A stretch of 64,000 nt of DNA from Xanthomonas theicola (GCF_014236795.1 NZ_CP049017.1:2768001-2832000), one strand, 5' to 3'. Positions 26,076-35,441 are shown, counted from the first letter of the stretch. Program-made: numbers and translations. Notes: a model not told the origin generated them from the sequence alone.

Positions 26076-26921
26076 CAGCCGTTGGCGGCGGCGAGCGCCG
26101 TCGGCCTGCGCCGCCGCCTGCTGCCGGAGCTGCTGCAGGCGCCGCCAGCGGCGTTCGACTTTCTGAAGTGCGCGCCGGACAACTGGATCGGCGTCGGCGG
26201 CCGCCTGGGCGCGATGCTGGACACGCGGGCCGCGCGCCATCCGCTCAGCTGCCATGGCCTGTCGCTGTCGCTCGGCCGCATGGCGCCGCTGGATACGCTG
26301 CTGTTGCGGCAGACCCGGCAGTTCCTGGAACGGCACCGGGCCGCGCTGTACAGCGAACACCTGAACTACAGCGCCGACGCTGGGCGGCTCTACGAATTGC
26401 TGCCGTTGGCGTTCACCGACGCGGCGGTGCGCCATGCGGGCGCGCGCATCGCCCAGGCGCAGAATGCGCTGGGCCGGCGCATCGCGGTGGAGAACGTGTC
26501 CTACTACGCCGCGCCGGGCCAGGCGCTGAGCGAGGCCGAGTTCGTCGCCACGGTCCTGGCCGAAGCCGACTGCGACCTGCTGCTGGACGTCAACAACGTC
26601 TGCGTCAATGCCGCCAACCATGGCGACGATGCCCTGGCCTTCCTCGCCGCGATACCGAGCGCGCGCATCGTCTGGCACCACGTCGCCGGGCATCACGACG
26701 ATGCCGCCAGCGCGCTGAAGATCGACACCCATGGTGCGGCGGTGGCGGCCGACGTCTGGCAACTGCTCGACGCCGCCTACCGCCTGCACGGCGTGCGCCC
26801 GAGCCTGCTGGAACGCGACAGCCAGTTCCCACCGCTGCCCGAGTTGCTGCACGAGCTGCAGCGCATCCGCGACGCGCAGGCGCGGGCCATGCCGGCGGCG
26901 CAGGCGGCGGCGCATGACTGA
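26052..26921 (+). CDS. hvfB: DUF692 (HvfB/BufB-type) multinuclear iron enzyme, N-terminus uncertain
   Basis: Partner enzyme of the RiPP precursor, 289 aa if it starts at GTG 26052. The DUF692 metal-site motifs are present: [69 protein letters not shown] and [12 protein letters not shown]. The family converts cysteine in EGKCG motifs into thiooxazole/oxazolone-type groups. Two things are odd. There is no ATG near the expected start, so only GTG or TTG inside the hvfA remnant is available. An acidic residue usual in the first motif is replaced (FLKCAPDNW). The frame is otherwise intact and its stop overlaps the hvfC start. Confidence 0.75.
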   Translation: MAAADCSPQPLAAASAVGLRRRLLPELLQAPPAAFDFLKCAPDNWIGVGGRLGAMLDTRAARHPLSCHGLSLSLGRMAPLDTLLLRQTRQFLERHRAALYSEHLNYSADAGRLYELLPLAFTDAAVRHAGARIAQAQNALGRRIAVENVSYYAAPGQALSEAEFVATVLAEADCDLLLDVNNVCVNAANHGDDALAFLAAIPSARIVWHHVAGHHDDAASALKIDTHGAAVAADVWQLLDAAYRLHGVRPSLLERDSQFPPLPELLHELQRIRDAQARAMPAAQAAAHD

Positions 26922-27725
26922 GCCGCTGCACGCACAACAGCTGGCGCTGGCCCTGCACCTGCGCGATCGGCAGCGGCATGCGCCGCCGGCGGACATGAGC
27001 CGCGGCGCCTGGCGGTGTACCGCGCGCTGTGCTTCGACAACATCGCGCAGCTGCTCGCCGCGCATTTCCTGGTCTTGCGCGCGAGCGTGGGCGATGCCGC
27101 GTGGCAAGCGCTGCTGCGCGCGTTCTGCGCCGAACACCGGGCGCGCACGCCGCTGTTCCCGCGGATGGGCGGCGAGTTCGTGCGCTTCCTGCAACAACGC
27201 GCCACCGATCCGCAACGGCCCTGGCTGGCCGAACTGGCGCACTACGAGACGGTGGAGCTGGAGGTACGGATCGACAATGCCGCGCTGCCGCCGCACGATG
27301 CCCGCGGCGACCTGCTCGACGGCGTTGCGCAGCTGTCGCCATGGCTGCGCCTGCTGCGCTACCGCTGGCCGGTGCAGCGCATCGGTCCTGCGCGGCGGCC
27401 GGGCGAGGCGCCGCCACGGCCGACCTGTCTGCTGGCACGCCGCGACGCCGACGGCCAGGTGCGCTTCGCCGAACTGGCGCCGCTGGCCTACCGACTGCTG
27501 GCGCTGCTGCACGATGCCCGGCACAGCCGCCGCACGCTGCTGCTGCGCCTGGCCGCCGAGCACGGCAGCGACGCCGGCGCGCTACTGCAGGAAGGCGCCG
27601 CGCTGCTCGAGCGCCTGCGCGAACAAGACAGCGTCCTCGGCACTCGCCGGCCGCCTGACCCGCGCAGCGCGGCGCATGCGGCCAGTTGCACGGGCACCTC
27701 CCGTCGCGACGCGGGAAGCCGCTGA
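26914..27725 (+). pseudogene. hvfC: DUF2063 (HvfC/BufC-type) protein, frameshifted
   Basis: The partner protein that recruits the precursor to the DUF692 enzyme. The start ATG 26914 overlaps the hvfB stop, and the first 29 codons read as expected ([13 protein letters not shown]...). At about 27001-27003 one base is missing: continuing in the next frame restores [18 protein letters not shown] and then the whole family domain ([48 protein letters not shown]) to a stop at 27723-27725. A GTG at 27015 in the second frame could only give an N-terminally truncated product. With the nonsense mutation in hvfA this suggests locus decay. Confidence 0.78.
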
Positions 27726-27900
27726 ATCGGCAGGCGCACGCCGCGGTCGGGAGCGGCCGCCATGGCGCCCGGCAGCAGCGCCTGCCGCGGTCGGGCCGCC
27801 GCCTCGACGCCCTCCGGCGCCTGCATTCCCGGCATTCCCCAGTCACCGCACCGCGGACTGCCGCGGCCGGCGTTTAGCGGCGCTCTGCTACCCTTTGCGG

Positions 27901-28545
27901 ATGAACGATCCCCTCGACAGCCCCTCCCAGCCGCTTGCCATCACCCCGATGTCGCGGCGTTTCCGCGGCTATCTGCCGGTGGTGGTGGACGTGGAGACCG
28001 GCGGTTTCGACTGGAACCGGCATGCGCTGCTGGAGATCGCCGCGGTACCGATCGAGATGGACGATTTCGGCCGGCTGCATCCCGGCGCCACTACCAGCGC
28101 GCACGTGGTGCCGGCGCCCGGCACCGCCATCGACCCGAAGTCGCTGGAAGTCACCGGCATCATCCTCGACCATCCGTTCCGCTTCGCCAAGCCGGAACGC
28201 GAGGCGCTGGACCACCTGTTCGCGCCGGTGCGCACGGCGGTGAAGAAGTACGGCTGTCAGCGCGCGATCCTGGTCGGGCACAACGCCCACTTCGACCTGA
28301 ACTTCCTCAACGCCACGGTGGCGCGCTGCGGCCACAAGCGCAACCCGTTCCACCCCTTCAGCGTATTCGACACCGTGACCCTGGCCGGCATCGCCTACGG
28401 ACAGACCGTGCTGGCGCGCGCGGTACAGGCGGCCGGCTTCGACTGGAACGCCGCCGACGCGCACAGCGCGGTCTACGACACCGAGCAGACCGCGCGCCTG
28501 TTCTGCAGGATCGCCAACGCCTGGCCGGCGCCGCTGATCGGCTGA
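27901..28545 (+). CDS. rnt: Ribonuclease T
   Basis: DEDDh 3'-5' exoribonuclease that trims tRNA CCA ends and other RNA 3' ends, 214 aa. Exo I is [11 protein letters not shown] (Asp30, Glu32), Exo II is [13 protein letters not shown] and Exo III is [14 protein letters not shown] with the catalytic His. The basic substrate-binding patches [10 protein letters not shown] and [16 protein letters not shown] are in their usual places. Length is normal for the family. It stands alone between the bufferin remnant and a non-coding stretch. Confidence 0.93.
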   Translation: MNDPLDSPSQPLAITPMSRRFRGYLPVVVDVETGGFDWNRHALLEIAAVPIEMDDFGRLHPGATTSAHVVPAPGTAIDPKSLEVTGIILDHPFRFAKPEREALDHLFAPVRTAVKKYGCQRAILVGHNAHFDLNFLNATVARCGHKRNPFHPFSVFDTVTLAGIAYGQTVLARAVQAAGFDWNAADAHSAVYDTEQTARLFCRIANAWPAPLIG

Positions 28546-28936
28546 ACGCGCCTCGCGCGGCCGGGGCCGGCCATCCCGAAAATGCAGCTGCGCTGCGCCG
28601 GCCCGCGGCACGCACGCAGCGTCGGGCGTCAAGCGGGATCGAAGGTGCTTGCGCGGACACATCTCGGCACAGCCGAGTCAGATCGCGCTCGCAGCGCATC
28701 GTCCGAGTTGAGCAGCGCGTTCATCGTATCGGCGCGCGGCGCCGCCCCGCGCCCGGCATGGCCGTGCACTCCGCGTCCCGCAACTTGTGGCACACTCGGC
28801 CGCGGCAACGGTGCCGAAGCGCACGTTTGCGACATCCCGTCGGTTCGGCCACTGGCCGCCCAGCCTCCGATGCACGCCGACACCGCGTCCCGGCACGAAT
28901 GACTCGGGCGTCAGCCCTTCCAACAAGGAGAATCGC
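28546..28936. other. 391 bp without a recognisable gene
   Basis: GC-rich sequence with only short frames lacking family features. The promoter of the GvpU-like gene should lie near its right end; a good Shine-Dalgarno sequence (AAGGAG at 28925-28930) is the only clear signal. Confidence 0.5.
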
Positions 28937-29398
28937 ATGGCCAATCGAGATGAAAGGCAATCCAACTCGGAAGAGATCAAACTGTCGTTCGACGGCCAGA
29001 GCGTCGATTGGTACTTGCAGAAGCTCGTCACGATCGTCAATACCTCGGCCGTGCAGTTCGGCATCACGCTATTCGTCGAAGGGGCCATTGTTTCCGGCCT
29101 GCTGGTCGGCGGGAAAAAATATTTCGAAACATTCGCGCAAGAATTTTCCGCCGCCTACCCCGGCGATGCCGAAGGCAAGGAGAGCATTCGCCAAGCCTTT
29201 GCCAGCCATGCCACCATCTACGACGCTGCGGAAGACCAGCAAGCCACGTCTCCTCCGCAGTTCGTTCACTTGATCGATTCGCGCTGCTTCTCTCTTGCCG
29301 GCCAGCCCGTGCCGAACAACCGCGGCGTGCTTTGGCGCGGCAAGATAAATGCCATTTCAGGCTTCAGCCTGGGATCGCTGTCGGCCGAACAAGCTTAG
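28937..29398 (+). CDS. gvpU: GvpU-like gas-vesicle accessory family protein (orphan)
   Basis: A 153 aa cytoplasmic protein that resembles GvpU over its full length: WYLQKLVTIVN near residue 28, FGITLFVEGAIVSGLLVGGKKYFETFA in the middle, and QFVHLIDSRCFSLAGQ with NNRGVLWRGKINAISGFSLGSL at the end. No gas-vesicle structural gene (gvpA, gvpN, gvpF and so on) is anywhere in the window. The ATG at 28937 has AAGGAG at ideal spacing, so translation should be efficient. The gene is less GC-rich than its neighbours and lies at the edge of a region full of mobile-element remnants, which suggests horizontal gain. Family call fairly firm; function unknown. Confidence 0.75.
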   Translation: MANRDERQSNSEEIKLSFDGQSVDWYLQKLVTIVNTSAVQFGITLFVEGAIVSGLLVGGKKYFETFAQEFSAAYPGDAEGKESIRQAFASHATIYDAAEDQQATSPPQFVHLIDSRCFSLAGQPVPNNRGVLWRGKINAISGFSLGSLSAEQA

Positions 29399-29539
29399 CG
29401 ATCGGTCCAGGTCGGCATCGCTGGGCCTGGATTCTTCCCCTGGCCGGGCACGCCAACGACGCGCATGACGGCAGGGACGATCCACCGTCGCGGGTGCGGC
29501 GCCGCGCGCGCCCAGCCCACTGCGCTCAGCCCCGGCGCG

Positions 29540-29800
29540 GTGGCGCCGGCCAGTGCAGCCTTCGCGCAGGTTGCGCAGGCGCAGCGCGGCGCCGTCCTTC
29601 TCGGCCAGCGCGCGGGCGATGGTCAGGCCCAGGCCGGCGCCGCCGGTCTGGCGCGAGCGCGAGGTCTCCAGCCGCACGAACGGGGCGAACACCGTCTCCA
29701 ACGCGCCCTCGGCGATGTCAGGACCGCGGACGCGCATGCGCACGCTGAGCGCACCGTCGGCATCACGCTCGGCGGCCAACACCTTGTCGGCGCGTGTCCA
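29540..29800 (-). pseudogene. Histidine kinase HATPase fragment
   Basis: About 85 codons on the minus strand match the end of a sensor kinase: ALETVFAPFVRLETSRSRQ followed by the G-box TGGAGLGLTIARALAEKDGA and LRLRNLREG. The sequence then leaves the family through a probable frameshift. The N-box, dimerisation and sensor domains are absent, so it cannot encode a working kinase. Confidence 0.65.
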
Positions 29801-29805
29801 GTCGC

Positions 29806-29936
29806 AAACGCAGGTGGCGTCGGCGCAGCAATCCTTCGACGCCGCGCGCGACGTGGAGCGCATGTACGAAGTCCGCTACCGCAGTGGCGCCACCGACCTG
29901 CGCACCTGGCTGGACGCGCAGCAGACGCGGAACTGA
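29806..29936 (+). pseudogene. Outer-membrane efflux protein (TolC/NodT-type) fragment
   Basis: About 40 codons on the plus strand read QQSFDAARDVERMYEVRYR and SGATDLRTWLDAQQTR, the last helical repeat of an RND or Emr outer-membrane factor. A stop follows at 29934-29936, and continuing in another frame gives a few more family-like residues. The IS element begins about 30 bp further on. Only the C-terminal end is left. Confidence 0.6.
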
Positions 29937-29966
29937 CCCTGCGCCAGGCCAGGCGCGACCAGCTCA

Positions 29967-31038
29967 GAGCCTGTTCAAAGTCGTTCCTGATTCCCCACAT
30001 CATGCATCCGGCGTTGCCCTTGGATACGGCAGCGGTGGCGTAGGCCCCGCCGCGAAGATCCATCGCCGCACCATGGCGGCCAAGTCCAAGGGCCGGTTGA
30101 AGCGGCAGCACAATTCGGACAGGCAGCGCTGCAGGTCCTTGGGCCGCCGTGCATGATAGGTGCCATGCAAGGCGCTTTTGACGTTGCCCAGCTAAGGTAT
30201 TGACCCAGGCCAAGGCCGGCTCGGTCGGCCCCCCCGCTGCCGGTGACGATGGCCGTGCGCAGGCAGCGGGCCTGGGTAATCGCCGCAACGCTGCGCAGCC
30301 GGTCGGACGCCCCGCGGCTACCGGGCAGCAGCGCGCGATTGGCCCAAGCGGCCAGGTGGGTTGTGCGGAAACCGGCCAGCCGGTCCATGCGCATGGCGAT
30401 CGGATGGCCTTCAGGGCTGCACTGCACGGCCGCCACGAAGGGCGTCTTGCCCGGACTGGCCCGGCCGCGGCCCTGTCCGCGACGCTCGCCGCCCCGGTAG
30501 GCGTGGTGCAACCGGATATCGCCTTGCAAGGGCCGGTCGGCATCGCGCTCGACCATAGACCTGCATCAGGTTGTGCTTGAGCAACCAGGCGGTGTTGTCG
30601 CCGCCGCCCAGTTGCCGGCGCAAGGCCAGGGCCGAGAGGCCCTTCTTGTGCTGGGCGAGCAGGGACATGGCCAAGAATCAGGTCCGCGGCGGCAGTTTGG
30701 CGTCGGCCAGTACCGTGCCAGGGGGGGGAGCGAGGTCGGGTGCTTGCCGCGATGGCGCTGGAACACATCGCGGCCATGCCGGCGGCAATGACGGCGATGC
30801 CCGCAGGCAGGGCAGACCAGCCCCTGGGGCCATCGTTGCGCGAACAATGCCTGTCGGCATGGCGCCTGCTGGCCGTAGCGCTCCAGAAACGCCGGCAGAC
30901 TCAGGCCCGCCTGGAACCGGATCAGGTGCTTTTTCCTCCCCATGGCCCCGGCCTGTTGTGGATCAGACAGATGCAGCTTTGCAGACGCCTGGATCAAGGG
31001 ATGCGACTGGTGGGGAATCAGGAACGAATCAACAGCAC
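29967..31038 (-). mobile_element. IS1595-family (ISXo5-like) element, decayed
   Basis: An 18 bp sequence, TCGTTCCTGATTCCCCAC, at 29981-29998 is repeated exactly in inverted orientation at 31010-31027, with partial matches beyond, marking both ends of a roughly 1.05 kb element. The minus strand encodes a transposase broken by frameshifts. Its start is MGRKKHLIRFQAGLSLPAF (near 30945) with a zinc-ribbon phrase CPACGHRRHC. Later pieces are KGLSALALRRQLG, the DDE region GDIRLHHAYRGGERR with KTPFVAAVQ, and IVTGSGG. Boundaries are approximate because the outermost bases of the repeats are imperfect. Confidence 0.78.
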
Positions 31039-31227
31039 CCTCAGCAACATCGACGCCGAACTGATGCTGCCATGGCGGCGCACCATGGCGCGGCAATCAC
31101 GTGCAGCCCGCTCCCAGCCCGCTGGAAGCAGGCGCTCCACCACTTCCCACGCTGGCCGGTCCGTCTCCAGATCGCCCAGATCCCACCAGCCCTTATCCCA
31201 TTGAACCTGTGCTTGCTCGTCTCCCAT
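31030..31227 (-). pseudogene. IS4-like transposase, N-terminal fragment
   Basis: From an ATG at 31227 the minus strand encodes about 60 codons resembling the N-terminal domain of Xanthomonas IS4-family transposases (WDLGDLETDRPAWEVVERLL, PAGWERAARDCRAMVRRHG, ASMLLRVLLI). The frame is cut where the IS1595-type element begins. No remaining part of this transposase is seen on the other side of that element, so the region was also rearranged. Confidence 0.5.
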
Positions 31228-31437
31228 AAGGTCGGAAGTTCGCCACCACGTTGGGCAAAGGTTAGCGCTTATGGGCTGAAGCCCCCTCCTACAGCGCACC
31301 CAGCCAGCGCGCCACAAGTCACTGTGGCAGCGACTCCGGGTGGCCTTGGGCCATGCGTCGCGACGAATGCAGCGTCAGACCTGGCAAGACCGACACCGTC
31401 GGAACTCCGCGACACGCATGCGCACGCGCGCAGCGCT

Positions 31438-32184
31438 TCACCCCATGCGCTGCCGCACCGCCTCGAACAGGGTCACCCCGGTCGCCACCGACACGTTGAG
31501 GCTCTCGATGTCGCCCGGCATCGGGATCCCGACCAGGCCATCGCAATGCTCGCGGGTCAGCCGGCGCAGGCCGTCGGATTCGCCGCCCAGCACCAGCGCG
31601 ACATTGCCGCGCAGGTCCTGCGCGTACAGCGAGGTCTGCGCCTCGCCGACCAGGCCGTAGATCCACACGCCCTGCTTCTGCAGGTCGCGCAGGCAGCGCG
31701 CCAGGTTGGTGACCGCCACGATCGGGATGCGGTCGGCGGCGCCGGCCGAGGTCTTGCGCACGGTGGCGTTGACCGGCGCCGACTTGTCCTTCGGGATCAC
31801 CACCGCGGTGGCGCCGGCCGCCGCGGCGCTGCGCAGGCAGGCGCCGAGGTTGTGCGGATCCTGCACCGCGTCGAGCACCAGCAGCAGCGCGCGGCCCTCG
31901 GCGGCGGCGATCAGGCCCTCCAGCTCGTTCTCGCCCCAGGTGCGCGCCGCCGCATAGCGCGCGGCCACGCCCTGGTGCCGCACCGAGCCGCCGACCCCGT
32001 CCAGCGCCTGGGTGTTCACCCGCCGCACCTCGATGCCCTTGCGCCGCGCGTTCTCCTCGATCTCCAGCAGCCGCGGGTTCTTGCTGCCCGCCTCGACCAG
32101 TACCTCGCGCACGTTGTCGGCGTCGTTCTCGATCGACGACGCCACGGCGTTGACGCCGACGATCCACTGGTTCTGCTTGCTCAT
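31438..32184 (-). CDS. rlmB: 23S rRNA 2'-O-methyltransferase RlmB (G2251)
   Basis: SPOUT-class (TrmH/SpoU) methyltransferase, 248 aa, that methylates G2251 of 23S rRNA with SAM. The N-terminal substrate-binding domain starts WIVGVNAVASSIEND. The SPOUT motifs are LLVLDAVQDPHNLGACLRSA, VALVLGGESDGLRRL and IPMPGDIESLNVSVATGV, the last forming the trefoil knot. Start ATG 32184. It lies downstream of rnr on the same strand, as in many proteobacteria, here with one GFA-family gene in between. Confidence 0.94.
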   Translation of the reverse strand: MSKQNQWIVGVNAVASSIENDADNVREVLVEAGSKNPRLLEIEENARRKGIEVRRVNTQALDGVGGSVRHQGVAARYAAARTWGENELEGLIAAAEGRALLLVLDAVQDPHNLGACLRSAAAAGATAVVIPKDKSAPVNATVRKTSAGAADRIPIVAVTNLARCLRDLQKQGVWIYGLVGEAQTSLYAQDLRGNVALVLGGESDGLRRLTREHCDGLVGIPMPGDIESLNVSVATGVTLFEAVRQRMG

Positions 32185-32302
32185 GAGGCGAGGGCTGCGA
32201 GGAAGGAAGGCGGGAATGGTAGGCGTTGCCGGCGCTCGCGTCACATCGCCTGCGCCGCAGTGCCGGCCGCGACCGGTTTGCCGGGTTCCGGCCGCAGCCG
32301 GC

Positions 32303-32773
32303 TCAGCCGGGCCAGCGCTCGGTGTCGTGGTCCGGATGCTGGTGCGACACCAGCTGCGCCAGGAACGGCGCCGCGTCCAGGTCGGCTTCGGTGCGGATCG
32401 ACGGCAACCGGTGCAGGCCGTCCACGAACGGCAGCTTGCCTTCCAGCCCGTACTGGATCCGCGGCGGCAACGCCGCCGGAGCGTCGAACGCACCGGCGGC
32501 CACGGCGACGCCGTCCGGCGCCTCGTAGGTCAGCGGCGTGCCGCAGTCGGCGCAAAAGCCGCGCCGCACCAGGTTGGAAGATTGGAAATGCTTCGGCGCG
32601 CCACGCGTCCACACCAGTTCCGCGCCGCGCGTGGACACCAGCGGCGCGTAGTAGGCGCCGAACGCCTTCTGGCACATCCGGCAATGGCAGATCGAGGCGT
32701 CGTCGAGCCGGCCGCGCACCCGGAAGCGCACCGCACCGCACTGGCAACCGCCGCTGTAGTCGTCATGCTCCAT
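32303..32773 (-). CDS. GFA-family (glutathione-dependent formaldehyde-activating-like) zinc protein
   Basis: A 156 aa protein of the GFA/CENP-V fold. The zinc-binding cysteines are in the usual order: GGCQCGAVRF (CxC), ICHCRMCQKAFGA (CxxC with an added Cys) and GFCADCGTPLTYE (CxxC). The family includes S-hydroxymethylglutathione synthases, but most members have no proven reaction. It lies between rnr and rlmB on the same strand, with about 110 bp on each side. A hairpin after rnr may reduce readthrough. Confidence 0.85.
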   Translation of the reverse strand: MEHDDYSGGCQCGAVRFRVRGRLDDASICHCRMCQKAFGAYYAPLVSTRGAELVWTRGAPKHFQSSNLVRRGFCADCGTPLTYEAPDGVAVAAGAFDAPAALPPRIQYGLEGKLPFVDGLHRLPSIRTEADLDAAPFLAQLVSHQHPDHDTERWPG

Positions 32774-32841
32774 GTCTGCTCTCCGCTGCGAACCGCATCG
32801 CGCAGGCAGCGCCCCATGCGCTGCGCGCAGGGGACGAACGA

Positions 32842-32871
32842 TCGCGGCGGCCGCCAAGCGGGCCGCCGCGA
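32842..32871 (-). terminator. Hairpin after rnr (possible weak terminator)
   Basis: TCGCGGCGGCC (32842-32852) pairs with GGCCGCCGCGA (32861-32871) over an 8-base loop, 10 bases beyond the rnr stop. There is no T run, so it is more likely an RNA-stabilising or partial attenuation structure than a strong terminator. Confidence 0.45.
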
Positions 32872-32881
32872 CGCTGCGCCG

Positions 32882-35335
32882 TCAGTACTTCTTTTTCTTG
32901 CGCTTGGCCGGCTGGCCGCGTTCCGGCGGCGGGGGCATATCGGTCATCGGCTCGCCCTCCTCGACCAGGCGGAAGTCGATCTTGCGCTCTTCCATGCTGG
33001 CCTTCAGCACCAGGATGCGGACCCGGTCGCCGAGCCGGAACTGGCGACCGCGGCGCTCGCCGGACAGGGTCTTGCGCACCGCGTCGAACTGGTAATAGTC
33101 CTGCGGCAGCTGGGTCACGTGGATCAGGCCGTTGACCTTGGACTGGTCCAGCTCCACGAACAGGCCGAAGCTGGTGACGCCGCTGACCACGCCGTCGAAC
33201 TGGCCGCCGACGTGCTTTTCCATCCACGCCGCGCGGTAGCGCTCGTCGACCTCGCGCTCGGCCTCGTCGGCGCGGCGCTCGCGCTCGGAGCACTGCAGCG
33301 CCAGCGCCGCCATCTGGCGCGGCGAATACAGGGACTTGTCCGGCGCGCCGCGGGTCAGCGCGTACTTGATCGCGCGGTGCACCAGCAGGTCCGGATAGCG
33401 GCGGATCGGCGAGGTGAAGTGCGCGTACGCCTGCAGCGCCAGGCCGAAATGGCCGGCGTTGTCCGGCGAGTACACCGCCATGCTCTGGCTGCGCAGCAGC
33501 ACCGACTCCAGCAACGCCGCGTCAGGGCGCTCGCGCACCTTCTTCAGCAGCTTGGTGTAGTCGCCCGGCGCCACCTTGTTCCACGGCGGCAGACTCAGCT
33601 TGAACTCCTTCAGGAACTCCAGCAGGTCGGCGTACTTGGACTCCGGCGGCCGCTCGTGCACGCGGTACGGCGCCGGGACACGCGCCTCCAGCAGGTGCCG
33701 CGCCGCGGCCACGTTGGCGGCGATCATGCATTCCTCGATCAGCTTGTGCGCATCGTTGCGCACCAGCATGCCGGCCTGGGCCACCTCGCCGGTGTTGTCG
33801 AGCACGAAGCGCACTTCCGAGGTCTCGAACTCGATCGCGCCGCGGCGCGCACGCGCCTTGGCCAGCACATGGTAGAGCTGGTACAGGCGCTCAAGCTGCG
33901 GCAGCACCGCGGCCACGTTCTTGCGCACCTGCTCGTCTTTCTCGCCCACCGCCTGCCACACCTGCTCGTAGGTGAGGCGCGCGTGCGAGTTCATCACCGC
34001 CTCGTAGAAGCGCGCGCCGGTCGCCTCGCCCTGGCGGTCGATCTGCATGTCGCAGACGAAGCACATGCGGTCGACCTTGGGGTTGAGCGAGCAGATGCCG
34101 TTGGACAGCGTCTCCGGCAGCATCGGCACCACGAAACCGGGGAAGTACACCGAGGTCGCGCGGCGGACCGCCTCCACGTCCAGCGGCGTGCCCGGACGCA
34201 CGTAGTGCGACACGTCGGCGATCGCCACCACCAGGCGGAAGCCGTCCGCGTTCGGTTCGCAGAACACCGCGTCGTCGAAATCCTTGGCGTCGGCGCCGTC
34301 GATGGTCAGCAGCGGCGTCTGCCGCAGGTCCACGCGGCCCTCGATCGCCGCCGGCTCCACCGTCAGCGGCACCGCCGCGGCTTCGTCGAGCACCGCCTGC
34401 GGGAATTCGTAGGGCAATTCGCGGCCGTGGATCGCGGTCTCCACCACCAGCGACGGGGTCAGCTTGTCGCCGAGCACGGCGATGATCTTGCCGATCGGCG
34501 GGCGGCGCCCGTCCGGCGTGGAGGTGAGTTCGCACACCACCAGCTGGCCGTCGCGCGCCTCGCCCGTCGCATCCGGCGGGATCTGCACGTTGCGCTGGAT
34601 GCGCTTGTCGTCCGGCGCCACGTAGGCGATGCCGCCCTCCATGCTGAAGCGGCCGATCAGTCGGCTCAGGCCGCGCTCCAGCACCCGTGCGATGCTGCCT
34701 TCGCGGCGACCGCGGCGGTCGATGCCGGTGACGTTGGCCAGCGCGCGGTCGCCATGCAGCACCTTGCGCATCTCGTAGGGCGGCAGGAACAGGTCGTCGC
34801 CGCCCTCGTCCGGACGCAGGAAGCCGAAGCCGTCGGGATTGGCGATCACCACGCCGGGGATCAGGTTGGTCTGCTGCACCGGCGCATAGCCGCCGCGGCG
34901 GTTCTGCACCAGCTGCGCCTCGCGCAGCATCGCGCCCAGGCGCTTGCTCAGCGCCTCCGTGCGCGAAGGCTCGGTCAGGCCGAGCTGCGCGGCCAGTTCC
35001 TCCAGCGTCTGCGGGCCGTCGCAGCGGTCGAGCAGTTGCAGGATCGCCTCGCGGCTGGCGATCGGCTCGGCATAGCGCTGGGCCTCGCGCGCGGCGAACG
35101 GATCGGCGACGGCGGCCGGCTTGCGCGACGGCGCGGACCTGGGTTCGGGCGGATGCAGCGGTTGCAGCGGCGGCTTGGGGCTGCGCCGCAGGAAACTGGG
35201 CAGGCTGGGCATCCACGACGGCAGCTTGGATTTCTTCGGCGGCGGCGCAGCGGCCGGGGCGGCGGCCTTGCCGGCGGGGGCGTCGTGGGATGCGGGCTTG
35301 CCGGATTTGCCGGACTTGCTTTTTCTGTTGGTCAT
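32882..35335 (-). CDS. rnr: Ribonuclease R
   Basis: RNase II-family 3'-5' exoribonuclease that degrades structured RNA, 817 aa. A basic N-terminal tail is followed by an HTH domain (about residues 90-145), two cold-shock domains (GVVIANPDGFGFLRPDEGG), the RNB catalytic domain with TIDGADAKDFDDAVF (metal-binding aspartates) and HFTSPIRRYPDLLVHRAI, and a C-terminal S1 domain (FDGVVSGVTSFGLFVEL). It ends in a lysine-rich tail, KRKKKKY. The start is ATG 35335. It heads the rnr, GFA-family, rlmB gene row; a tRNA-Leu gene lies upstream on the same strand. Confidence 0.95.
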   Translation of the reverse strand: MTNRKSKSGKSGKPASHDAPAGKAAAPAAAPPPKKSKLPSWMPSLPSFLRRSPKPPLQPLHPPEPRSAPSRKPAAVADPFAAREAQRYAEPIASREAILQLLDRCDGPQTLEELAAQLGLTEPSRTEALSKRLGAMLREAQLVQNRRGGYAPVQQTNLIPGVVIANPDGFGFLRPDEGGDDLFLPPYEMRKVLHGDRALANVTGIDRRGRREGSIARVLERGLSRLIGRFSMEGGIAYVAPDDKRIQRNVQIPPDATGEARDGQLVVCELTSTPDGRRPPIGKIIAVLGDKLTPSLVVETAIHGRELPYEFPQAVLDEAAAVPLTVEPAAIEGRVDLRQTPLLTIDGADAKDFDDAVFCEPNADGFRLVVAIADVSHYVRPGTPLDVEAVRRATSVYFPGFVVPMLPETLSNGICSLNPKVDRMCFVCDMQIDRQGEATGARFYEAVMNSHARLTYEQVWQAVGEKDEQVRKNVAAVLPQLERLYQLYHVLAKARARRGAIEFETSEVRFVLDNTGEVAQAGMLVRNDAHKLIEECMIAANVAAARHLLEARVPAPYRVHERPPESKYADLLEFLKEFKLSLPPWNKVAPGDYTKLLKKVRERPDAALLESVLLRSQSMAVYSPDNAGHFGLALQAYAHFTSPIRRYPDLLVHRAIKYALTRGAPDKSLYSPRQMAALALQCSERERRADEAEREVDERYRAAWMEKHVGGQFDGVVSGVTSFGLFVELDQSKVNGLIHVTQLPQDYYQFDAVRKTLSGERRGRQFRLGDRVRILVLKASMEERKIDFRLVEEGEPMTDMPPPPERGQPAKRKKKKY

Positions 35336-35408
35336 GCGCCCATGGTACTCGCTGGGCCGCCAACGCAGGCCAACCCGTGCAGCCACGGGCCGCGAGGTCT
35401 CCTCCAGA

Positions 35409-35441
35409 AACGACGAGGCCCGCGTCGGCGGGCCGGTCGTT
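35409..35441 (-). terminator. Likely terminator of the minus-strand tRNA-Leu
   Basis: An imperfect hairpin (AACGAC...GTCGTT outer stem, AGGCCCGC/GCGGGCC inner stem) is followed on the minus strand by TTTCTGG, only a short T run. It lies about 35 bp past the tRNA 3' end and before the rnr start. Confidence 0.45.

Larger units (their letters stand above)
29399..31437. other. Degenerate region of gene and transposon fragments
   Basis: Two kilobases without an intact gene. In order they hold a histidine-kinase C-terminal fragment (minus), an outer-membrane efflux protein fragment (plus), a frameshifted IS1595-family element with inverted repeats, and the N-terminal piece of an IS4-like transposase (minus). 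The last 200 bp before rlmB hold only short intergenic repeats with GGCTTCAGCCC-type cores near 31270. Confidence 0.7.

Noticed and set aside
28546..28936. Possible gene upstream of the GvpU-like gene through a longer frame from 28787
   Set aside because: The strong AAGGAG and family alignment place the start at 28937; the upstream codons look like non-coding GC-rich sequence.
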